64,000 bases of DNA, from contig CANIVT010000014.1 in the NCBI GenBank assembly GCA_947471565.1, positions 1 to 64,000 of the forward strand, written 5' to 3'. The notes under the pieces were generated by a model, which was not told the origin of the DNA, searched no databases, and saw nothing but the letters and a program-made list of their open reading frames with translations. The stretch comes from Spartobacteria bacterium (GTDB taxonomy: Bacteria > Verrucomicrobiota > Verrucomicrobiia > Chthoniobacterales > UBA6821). The position numbers and the translations under genes were made by a program. Positions 36,716 to 43,013 of this stretch are shown in pieces. Numbering within the stretch: the stretch's first letter is position 1; every line of letters starts with the position of its first letter.

Positions 36716-37174
36716 GTGAACTCCAAGGATGTCATTCCCGTCGGGATCAAAGCGGTGGTGCCCACGGCCACCGGCACGGCGGTCTTTCTAGGGAATGAGG
36801 AGAAAATCTTTGTCATCCATGTCGATCCGCTCGTCGGTTCGTCCATCGGCAATCAACTCGCCGGCACCAAGACCGAACGTCCCCTCACCCACGACCTGAT
36901 GGGAATGTTTCTGGCAGCACTGGGAGCCAAGGTCGAGCGGGTCCTCATCAATGACCTCAAGGGAGCCACCTATTACGGGCGAATGATCGTGACGGCCGAG
37001 AACGAGCTCCAGCAGCGCAAGGTCATCGAGCTAGACGCCCGCCCCAGTGACTGCCTCGCCATGGCTACTCAGCAGAAAGCGCCGATCTTTGTGAGTCGTC
37101 AGGTCTGGGACGAAGTCGAGGACATGTCAGAGGTCCTCAAGAAGATGGGAGAGGAGAGCGAAGAGAAGGAGTGA
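36716..37174 (+). CDS. DUF151 bifunctional-nuclease family protein
   Basis: 152 residues from a GTG at 36716. The core (VFLGNEEKIFVIHVDPLVG, RPLTHDLMGMFLAALGAKVERVLINDLKGATYYGR read in parts, and LDARPSDCLAMA) is the DUF151 fold, named from a bifunctional DNase/RNase; the true role in most bacteria is unknown. Very acidic C-terminus (GEESEEKE). Starts 48 bases after the carbonic-anhydrase-like gene and could share its transcript. Confidence 0.9.
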   Translation: MNSKDVIPVGIKAVVPTATGTAVFLGNEEKIFVIHVDPLVGSSIGNQLAGTKTERPLTHDLMGMFLAALGAKVERVLINDLKGATYYGRMIVTAENELQQRKVIELDARPSDCLAMATQQKAPIFVSRQVWDEVEDMSEVLKKMGEESEEKE

Positions 37175-37181
37175 ATGCGGG

Positions 37182-37279
37182 TTAAAATCGTTAAAAAGTT
37201 ACAAGGGTTACAAAGGACCGAAAGTCCATCCCCACCCTTCGCCACATTTTAACTTTCTAACCTTTTAACTCTTCTAACC
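37182..37279. repeat. Intergenic element B of the GTTAAAA/TTTTAAC family
   Basis: Between the convergent DUF151 and dcd genes. The left arm is GGGTTAAAATCGTTAAAAAG and the right arm contains CCACATTTTAACTTTCTAAC then CTTTTAACTC. Read in reverse, the right arm matches element A at 31684 (shared order GTTAAAA, GTTAAAA, TGTGGC), so the two are copies in opposite orientation. Both lie at gene ends. Confidence 0.65.
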
Positions 37280-37287
37280 TCCCCAGC

Positions 37288-37854
37288 CTACATCCTCGGG
37301 ACGGTGATCCCGCGCTGCTTCATGTACTTGCCTCCGCGGTCTGCGTAGCTGGTTTCGCAGACATCGTTCGCCTCGAAGAAGACTACCTGGGCGAGCCCCT
37401 CATTGGCGTAGATCTTGGCGGGAAGAGGGGTCGTGTTGGAGATCTCGAGGGTGACGTGCCCCTCCCACTCCGGCTCGAACGGGGTCACGTTCACGATGAT
37501 GCCGCAACGGGCGTAGGTGGACTTGCCGACGCAGATGGTCAGCACGCTGCGGGGAATGCGGAAATACTCGACGCTCCGCGCCAGGGCAAAGGAGTTCGGT
37601 GGGACGACGCAGACGTCCGTCTTGATATCGACGAACGACTTCTCGTCAAAGCCCTTGGGATCCACCATCGCGCTGTGCACGTTGGTGAAGACCTTGAACT
37701 CATCGGAGACCCGTAGGTCGTAGCCGTAGCTCGAGAGGCCGTAGCTGATGATGCGGCCATGATCCGCGGAGCGGACCTGGCCATCGATGAAGGGTTCGAT
37801 CATCCCGTGTTCTTGGGACATCTTGCGGATCCAGCGGTCGGAACAGACGGACAT
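37288..37854 (-). CDS. dcd: dCTP deaminase
   Basis: Converts dCTP to dUTP for thymidylate synthesis. 188 residues from the ATG at 37854; another ATG four codons upstream is possible. Seen: [16 protein letters not shown] at the N-terminus, [15 protein letters not shown], the catalytic [33 protein letters not shown], and EGLAQVVFF with the trimer-type nucleotide site. The trailing [14 protein letters not shown] is the usual C-terminal lid. Monofunctional versus bifunctional (dCTPase-dUTPase) cannot be told. Confidence 0.95.
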   Translation of the reverse strand: MSVCSDRWIRKMSQEHGMIEPFIDGQVRSADHGRIISYGLSSYGYDLRVSDEFKVFTNVHSAMVDPKGFDEKSFVDIKTDVCVVPPNSFALARSVEYFRIPRSVLTICVGKSTYARCGIIVNVTPFEPEWEGHVTLEISNTTPLPAKIYANEGLAQVVFFEANDVCETSYADRGGKYMKQRGITVPRM

Positions 37855-37951
37855 AATGCCGACCATTGAAGCGGATCATCCCGAAACCGTCATCGGAAAA
37901 GATTCTCTCATGCCGGAGAAATTGGCCACAAAAGGCACAAGAGACACAAAA

Positions 37952-38020
37952 GGCGGCTTAGTCATGCCGAAGGCAGTTCGAGCTAGCTCGAATGGCTGAT
38001 CCGGGAGGATCGCCAGACAC
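37952..38020. repeat. Structured intergenic repeat, GGCTTAGTCAT family copy 1
   Basis: Begins GGCGGCTTAGTCAT, then a perfect 16-base palindrome TTCGAGCTAGCTCGAA (37977-37992), then a hairpin GATCC-GGGA-GGATC (37998-38011), ending GCCAGACA. A related unit, with the same first block and a hairpin GATCG-GGGA-CGATC, lies at 44822-44905. The two copies bracket the SpmAB-like gene and the accessory island. No gene is seen in the 302-base gap 37855-38156. Confidence 0.6.
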
Positions 38021-38156
38021 AATTTAGAAGAGAAGTCTTCGGATGATCTCTCCTGTGCTTATTATGCATCTTGTGGCAAGTCCCACACCCATTCCTGAGT
38101 TTCATCTTTCTTTCTTTTTCAATGACTCGGGTAGCCTGTCGAATCTAGAACAATCC

Positions 38157-39449
38157 ATGCTCAATTACCTCTGGCTCGGCCTGATCCTCTGCGGGGTGAT
38201 CCTCGGTCTCCTGACGGGAAAAACAGAGGCCGTCACGGCGGCAACCTTTGAGGCGGCCAAGTCCTCCCTGATGTCGATCGCCCTGCCACTGGGAGCCGTC
38301 ATGGCACTCTGGCTCGGGATCATGCGACTGGCCGAGAAATCGGGCGCCGTGGAGCGGCTCTCCACATTCCTGCGCCCCCTGCTCACTCGCCTCTTTCCGG
38401 AGGTGCCTGCTGACCACCCGGCCATGGGGGCCATGGTGATGAATATTGCCGCCAACATGCTCGGATTAGGCAATGCGGCCACCCCGCTCGGCCTCAAGGC
38501 GATGCAGGGACTGGAATCGCTCAATCCCCGACCCGGTACCGCCACCAACGCGATGTGCACCTTCCTGGCGATCAACACGAGCTCCGTGCAGTTGATCCCC
38601 GCCACCGCCGTAGGCATCTTGGCCGCCGCAGGTGCTGCCCATCCGACCTCCATCATCGGAACAGCGCTCGTGGCCACAACCTGCTCCTTCATGACCGGCA
38701 TCATCGCGGTGAAGCTGCTGCAGAGACTGCCGATGTTCGCCCTCCCTCCGATGACCGATCACACCCCCCTCCCCGTCACAGCGGAAGCCACTCCCGAGAG
38801 TGCCGCCTCAGGCCCGATCTCCCTCTGGAAGAAACTCCTCCTGAGCGCCTACGTCGCCCTCTTCGCGGGAACGATCTGGCATCTTGTCACCGCAAGGGTC
38901 ACGGGCACCTCCCTCCCCATCTCGATCGTTCAGTCGATCTCGGTGGTAGCCATTCCCTTCCTGATCGGGTTCTTCCCCCTCTATGCCGCCCTGAAAGGGG
39001 TGGCGGTTTACGAGGAATTCATCGAGGGGGCCAAAGAAGGCATCCAAGTCGCCTTGCGGATCTTCCCCTACCTGGTGGCCATCCTGGTCGCCGTCGGCAT
39101 TTTCCGAGCCGCGGGTGGAATCGACATCCTCACACGCGTTCTGGCGCCAGCGCTCGACCTGATCGGACTGCCCCCGCAAGTCCTGCCACTCGTGCTGGTC
39201 CGTCCGCTCAGCGGTAGTGCCGCCACGGGCCTCTTTGCCGAGATTGTGAAGGCCTGCGGCCCCGACAGCTACGCGGCACAGCTTGCGGGAACCATCCTCG
39301 GCGGCACCGAGACAACCCTCTACGTGCTGGCCGTCTACTTCGGATCGGTCGCCATCCGCCGCGGACGGCATGCCCTAGCGGCAGGACTACTCGCCGATGC
39401 GGCAGGAGTCGCCGCCTCACTGGTCATCTGCCGCTTGGTATTCAGGTAA
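38157..39449 (+). CDS. Nucleoside-recognition (Gate) domain membrane protein, SpmA-SpmB fusion
   Basis: 430 residues from the ATG at 38157 (MLNYLWLGLILCGVILG); the frame is open 38 residues further back without family support. Two Gate domains in tandem, as in SpmA and SpmB of spore-formers fused head to tail: the first with GNAATPLGLKAMQGLE and the TNAMCTFLAINTSS stretch, the second with RPLSGSAATGLFAEI and GGTETTLYVLAVYFGS. About ten membrane helices. Function in non-sporulating bacteria is unknown. Its last 62 codons are repeated downstream at 40235-40420 and its last 14 at 41085-41126, so the 3' end appears to be an insertion site. Confidence 0.88.
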   Translation: MLNYLWLGLILCGVILGLLTGKTEAVTAATFEAAKSSLMSIALPLGAVMALWLGIMRLAEKSGAVERLSTFLRPLLTRLFPEVPADHPAMGAMVMNIAANMLGLGNAATPLGLKAMQGLESLNPRPGTATNAMCTFLAINTSSVQLIPATAVGILAAAGAAHPTSIIGTALVATTCSFMTGIIAVKLLQRLPMFALPPMTDHTPLPVTAEATPESAASGPISLWKKLLLSAYVALFAGTIWHLVTARVTGTSLPISIVQSISVVAIPFLIGFFPLYAALKGVAVYEEFIEGAKEGIQVALRIFPYLVAILVAVGIFRAAGGIDILTRVLAPALDLIGLPPQVLPLVLVRPLSGSAATGLFAEIVKACGPDSYAAQLAGTILGGTETTLYVLAVYFGSVAIRRGRHALAAGLLADAAGVAASLVICRLVFR

Positions 39450-39450
39450 G
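39265..39450. repeat. Copy 1 of the SpmAB-like 3' end (in the gene)
   Basis: 186 bases forming the final 61 codons plus stop of the membrane gene. Aligned without gaps at an offset of +970 to copy 2, with 15 differences, all in third codon positions and all synonymous. One more change just outside, at the first codon, turns Asp to Asn. The last 42 bases (39408-39449) are also matched by copy 3. Confidence 0.95.
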
Positions 39451-39541
39451 AATTCACAGGGATGAAGGGGATAAAAGGGATGGGCAAAAGCGTTTGCTCA
39501 CGCCCTTGTCTCTCCCGGCATAGCACGTTATTAGTCGTTAC

Positions 39542-39862
39542 ATGGCGTCATTGAATGACATCCGGGAGGTTGCTCGCTCGGTGGCTGAAAAGTTTCACCC
39601 GAACCGCATCATCCTGTTCGGCTCCCATGCCAACCAGACCCAGCGTCCTGATTCCGACGTCGATTTGATGGTGGTCATGCACCATGAGGGACCAGCGGCC
39701 AAAAGCGCCGCCGCAATCAGGGATTCGGTACGGCTTCCCTTTCCCTGCGATCTGCTTGTCCGCAGCCCGGAAAAGCTGGAGGAACGACTGAGCCTCGGAG
39801 ATCCGTTTATCCGCAATGTCGTCACGACCGGCCAAGTGCTTTATGAGTCCGCTCACGGCTGA
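39542..39862 (+). CDS. MNT-type nucleotidyltransferase (antitoxin of a HEPN-MNT pair)
   Basis: 106 residues. Minimal nucleotidyltransferase: the GS motif in LFGSHANQ, then catalytic Asp39 and Asp41 in SDVDLMVVM and a third acidic residue, Asp69, in FPCDLLV. In characterised HEPN-MNT modules the MNT partner inactivates the HEPN RNase by adenylylating it; here that is inference. It overlaps the HEPN gene by 20 bases. First gene after the SpmAB-like stop, 92 bases away. Confidence 0.88.
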   Translation: MASLNDIREVARSVAEKFHPNRIILFGSHANQTQRPDSDVDLMVVMHHEGPAAKSAAAIRDSVRLPFPCDLLVRSPEKLEERLSLGDPFIRNVVTTGQVLYESAHG

Positions 39863-40223
39863 GTGGATTGAGAAGGCCTCGGCGGATCTCGCGACAGCCG
39901 GCCGCGAGATGCGTGCCAGACGGGATACCAATTATGACGCCGTCTGTTTCCATTCCCAGCAATGCGTGGAAAAACTCCTGAAAGCAGCGCTCACGGAGTC
40001 GGGGATCGATTTTTCCAGAACCCACGACCTGAATCACCTTCTGGATCTGATCCTACCCCGTCATCCGCTCTGGGAAGCATTCCGATCCGGTTTCCAAGAG
40101 CTCGTGGCCTATGCCGTCGAATACCGGTACCCGGGTGAAAGCGCCACTAAGGATATGGCACGCACGGCCTTGAAAGCCGCCCAAAACTTCAGCAAAGAGT
40201 TTACCACCAAGTACGCTAAATAA
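39843..40223 (+). CDS. HEPN domain protein (toxin of a HEPN-MNT pair)
   Basis: 126 residues from the ATG at 39843 (MSPLTAEWIEKASADL), overlapping the MNT gene by 20 bases. Seen: AVCFHSQQCVEKLLKAAL, the first helix pair of HEPN proteins of the PF05168 type, and SRTHDLNHLLDLI, an Rx5H-like element. HEPN toxins use an Rx4-6H site for RNase activity; the spacing here is borderline, so toxicity is uncertain. The stop is eight bases before copy 2 of the SpmAB-like 3' end. Confidence 0.85.
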   Translation: MSPLTAEWIEKASADLATAGREMRARRDTNYDAVCFHSQQCVEKLLKAALTESGIDFSRTHDLNHLLDLILPRHPLWEAFRSGFQELVAYAVEYRYPGESATKDMARTALKAAQNFSKEFTTKYAK

Positions 40224-40234
40224 TTCAGGGGCGA

Positions 40235-40420
40235 ACAGCTACGCGGCACAGCTTGCCGGAACCATCCTCGGCGGCACTGAGACAACCCTCTATGTGCTGG
40301 CCGTCTACTTCGGATCCGTCGCCATCCGCCGCGGACGCCATGCCCTTGCCGCAGGACTACTTGCCGATGCCGCCGGAGTCGCCGCCTCGCTGGTGATCTG
40401 CCGGTTGGTGTTTAGGTAAG
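40235..40420. repeat. Copy 2 of the SpmAB-like 3' end (displaced)
   Basis: Encodes the same 61 residues and stop as copy 1 without an upstream gene. No start codon, so it is not expressed as a protein. All 15 differences from copy 1 are synonymous third-position changes. The gene-poor stretch 40224-40523 contains only this copy and a short purine-rich tail. Confidence 0.95.
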
Positions 40421-40523
40421 GATTAGCTGGGGTGAGAAGGATGGAGAGAGTGATGAAAATAGGGAGCTCATCCTGAGTTGCCGACTCTTGATGTTCACGA
40501 TTTCGTGAGCTAGATTTGATTCC

Positions 40524-40757
40524 ATGACGATCACGCTTGATCAGATTGTGGAAGAGGTCTCCCTTCTTCCCGATGATGTTTCCGCTGAAGTGGTCGAGCG
40601 GATTTTGATCCGACGCCATGGGGGCTTCGATCAAGGCGTCGAGGAAGCTTGGAAAGCCGAAGCTTCCTCCCGGGTTCAAGAGATTGTTGCAGGACAAGTT
40701 GAGGGGATCCCTCTTGAGGATTCCCTTAATCGAGCAGCCCGTCACCTCTCCCGTTGA
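40524..40757 (+). CDS. Antitoxin of a RelE/ParE-type pair (addiction-module component)
   Basis: 77 residues. The C-terminal half, EEAWKAEASSRVQEIVAGQVEGIPLED, fits the small putative addiction module component family (TIGR02574-like) that partners RelE/ParE toxins. Its stop overlaps the toxin start (TTGA). Small and acidic, as expected for an antitoxin. DNA-binding ability is not clear from the sequence. Confidence 0.8.
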   Translation: MTITLDQIVEEVSLLPDDVSAEVVERILIRRHGGFDQGVEEAWKAEASSRVQEIVAGQVEGIPLEDSLNRAARHLSR

Positions 40758-41053
40758 AGGTCGTCCTTCATCCTGAAGCTGACGCCGAGCTCAGCCAAGA
40801 CGTCGACTACTACGCCTCCATTGATCAGGAGTTGGGTGACCGGTTCCTTGGGGAGATCAAACGGCTCATTGCAGAGATTTCGATGCATCCCAGGACGTTC
40901 AGAAAGTTTGATCCTCCGACCCGCCGGCATTTCAGTACCTGGTTCCCGTATGGGGTCATCTATCTGGAACAACCCGATCAGCTCTGGATTGTTGCGATCA
41001 TGCACATGAAACGCCGACCGGGGTACTGGAAGCCACGGGCCAAAGGAGAATAA
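40754..41053 (+). CDS. Type II toxin, RelE/ParE family
   Basis: 99 residues from a TTG at 40754, overlapping the antitoxin stop by four bases. Seen: VVLHPEADAELSQDVDYYAS at the N-terminus and FPYGVIYLEQPDQLWIVAIMH, the last strands of the RelE/ParE fold with the family's Arg-rich end (KRRPGYWKPR). Whether it cuts mRNA on ribosomes or inhibits gyrase cannot be told. It ends 31 bases before copy 3. Confidence 0.88.
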   Translation: MKVVLHPEADAELSQDVDYYASIDQELGDRFLGEIKRLIAEISMHPRTFRKFDPPTRRHFSTWFPYGVIYLEQPDQLWIVAIMHMKRRPGYWKPRAKGE

Positions 41054-41084
41054 AGATTTCGGTTCTATCTCTAAGAATCAGGCC

Positions 41085-41126
41085 GTCGCCGCCTCACTGG
41101 TGATCTGCCGCTTGGTGTTCAGGTAA
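41085..41126. repeat. Copy 3 of the SpmAB-like 3' end (42 bases)
   Basis: Encodes VAASLVICRLVFR plus stop, like the end of the membrane gene. It differs from copy 1 at two third positions and from copy 2 at three, all synonymous, so it is a third allele. This 42-base stretch is the segment common to all three copies and the best guess at a recombination core. Confidence 0.9.
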
Positions 41127-41154
41127 AAGACCGAGATCATTAATCTGGAAACAA

Positions 41155-41231
41155 GCCTCTGGGAAGAGGCGCGTACGACTGCGAAGGGATCGCAGCCCGG
41201 AGGGCGCCACCGCTTCTGGGAGGAAGTGGCG
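41155..41231 (+). other. Array of four hairpins with GGA in every loop
   Basis: In plus sense: GCCTCT-GGGA-AGAGGC (41155-41170), CTGCGA-AGGGA-TCGCAG (41179-41195), GCCC-GGA-GGGC (41195-41205), and CGCCAC with GTGGCG (41105 pattern at 41205-41231) around an inner TTC-TGGGAG-GAA. Each loop shows GGA. The array is between copy 3 and the 3' end of the HNH gene; there is no open frame. The end of the minus-strand operon may use it as a terminator. Confidence 0.6.
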
Positions 41232-41274
41232 TCAACTCAGGAACTCAGGAATAAATCAGTGTGAAGTTTAAACC

Positions 41275-42138
41275 TTATTTGGCTTTAAACCTTTGAACAA
41301 AAGTCCAGTAATCTGAATTCTTCATGTGGGCGTGTTGAAACTGTTCTGCATGATGCTCCAAACACAGAACCATCAAGTTTGAGGGACGACAGTCATTCTT
41401 CTGACCGTTTCTGTGATGTACATGAAGATATCTGGCATCTTCTCCCTTCAGAATTCTCCCACATCCAGAACTCTGGCACTTCCATCCACAGACCTCTTTA
41501 GCTCTTCTTGATCTTTCGGACCAGTCAACCGGGTAATCGTTTTTAGGAGGCGGATTTATATCCGAATGTACCGGCACTGAATCGAAATTGTGTTTTTTGG
41601 GGTAAAGGTTGAAGAAATCTTTGGGTGTAAAATCTGCTACTATTTTGCTACGGACATCCGACTTCTGGGTTGAATAGTTCTGATGATCTAATTGGAAAAG
41701 ACAGTATCTACACACATCCAGTCTGTGCGTTTCTTCTTTCCATTCTGTCCCTGCATTGAATCTCAAGGTAAACTCGCCATTACTTTTTGTTGCTACGACA
41801 TACCTATCCTTTCTGTTGTTTTTCCACATCTTCTTAATCGTCTCGCAATTGAGAACATGATACTTAGGAAATGTTATTCCCCATCTAGGATTTTGAGAGG
41901 GTTGAAAGATGTACAACAGTATTCGACTGTCCTTGTAGCCAAGTGTTCCATCCGGGAGAAATCGAATATCGCCAAGATCTACCTCTTTCCCCTGATCTTC
42001 CAGTTCAGCCCATTCGGCGGCTGTTAGAATACTGATATCAATTTCTTTATCCAGAATCCCCAAGGCATCGTCGGGGATTCCCATCATCCTTTTCAGGCTT
42101 CTCAATCCCGTATCAAGGAGGAAGTTCGGAAGAGTCAT
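41275..42138 (-). CDS. zorE: HNH endonuclease, ZorE-like effector of a Zorya-type system
   Basis: 287 residues. The N-terminal 200 residues are not recognised. The C-terminal domain is an HNH nuclease with zinc-knuckle cysteines: CGWKCQSSGCGRIL, then YLHVHHRNGQKNDCRPSNL, then LCLEHHAEQ; the HH of VHHRNG is the catalytic start, and NL plus CLEHH complete the site. It is last in an operon with a MotA-like and a MotB/OmpA-like gene, overlapping the latter by four bases (ATGA), exactly the order zorA-zorB-zorE of type II Zorya. AT-rich against the neighbours. Restriction-type nuclease without its own methylase is the less likely alternative. Confidence 0.8.
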   Translation of the reverse strand: MTLPNFLLDTGLRSLKRMMGIPDDALGILDKEIDISILTAAEWAELEDQGKEVDLGDIRFLPDGTLGYKDSRILLYIFQPSQNPRWGITFPKYHVLNCETIKKMWKNNRKDRYVVATKSNGEFTLRFNAGTEWKEETHRLDVCRYCLFQLDHQNYSTQKSDVRSKIVADFTPKDFFNLYPKKHNFDSVPVHSDINPPPKNDYPVDWSERSRRAKEVCGWKCQSSGCGRILKGEDARYLHVHHRNGQKNDCRPSNLMVLCLEHHAEQFQHAHMKNSDYWTFVQRFKAK

Positions 42139-43010
42139 TGAGTCAGGGATGTAGATATTTTCTTAATTCTATCGTCGGAATTTGTTCTGATTCTGAACTC
42201 AACCCTTCGCGAAAGATCAGGATTTTCAGAGCCGTCAGGATTAGTTCTCAAATGAGAAGAAGAAAGCCCATTAGCCGTCAGATGAAACCTCAACCAATCC
42301 TTGTTCGGCGTGATTTGGGGTATCTTCAACACATACTCTAAAGTTGCTCTTGTTCTGTCTTGAGACAGCCTCATGTTCCCAATGTATGCCACATCAGGGG
42401 AAGGATCACCGGAATAACTTGATGAAGTATGTCCTTCAATCCTGATTTCCTCTACACATGGCTTAAATTCCTCTTTTGTAAGGATTCCAATGTATCTTGG
42501 AAAAAAGCTATTCAGGATGTCTTTGAACTTGCCCTTCAATTCTGACCTTCCATTGTCAAAAAGCACATCCGGTTCCTGAAATCTGACTGACAGATCTTGT
42601 GGATCAATAACTGCATTCCAAACTGGCAAATCGTCTTTGAACTCCTTCATCAGATCCTCGTAGATCTTCTGTCTAGTCTCGTTATAAGTGACCGCTACTT
42701 GCTTTAGTTCATTTGCTTGAGCTTCGGCAAGCTTCTTGAGTCTGTCCGCTTTCTCTTGAGCCTCTTTTGCCTTTTGGGCCTGGATTTCTGCATCTTTGGC
42801 TATTTGAGCATATTTTTGTGCCAGTTTATTTTTATTAAGGGCGTCATCCTCTATCTTTTTCTGCTCTTCCTTGAGGCTGTTCATGAAAAGAACCGCCACC
42901 AAGAGAAAGACCATCATCATGCCCATCATCAGATCACTTAACGGAATCCAATGATCTTCAGATGCGCCCTTGCTACCGGGCGTTTTTTTGAAGATTTGCT
43001 TCAATGACAC
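42135..43010 (-). CDS. zorB: ZorB-like stator protein (MotB/OmpA family)
   Basis: 291 residues from a GTG at 43010, three bases after the zorA stop. A short cytoplasmic tail is followed by HWIPLSDLMMGMMMVFLL, a single membrane helix with Asp26, the ion-binding aspartate of MotB-like stators. Then a Lys/Ala/Gln-rich linker and a C-terminal OmpA-like peptidoglycan-binding domain (IRIEGHTSS, NMRLSQDRTRATLEYVL, SRRVEFRI). This fits ZorB, which anchors a proton-driven motor to the cell wall. Flagellar MotB is unlikely because the window has no flagellar genes and the third gene is an HNH nuclease. Confidence 0.85.
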   Translation of the reverse strand: MSLKQIFKKTPGSKGASEDHWIPLSDLMMGMMMVFLLVAVLFMNSLKEEQKKIEDDALNKNKLAQKYAQIAKDAEIQAQKAKEAQEKADRLKKLAEAQANELKQVAVTYNETRQKIYEDLMKEFKDDLPVWNAVIDPQDLSVRFQEPDVLFDNGRSELKGKFKDILNSFFPRYIGILTKEEFKPCVEEIRIEGHTSSSYSGDPSPDVAYIGNMRLSQDRTRATLEYVLKIPQITPNKDWLRFHLTANGLSSSHLRTNPDGSENPDLSRRVEFRIRTNSDDRIKKISTSLTQ

Positions 43011-43013
43011 AGT

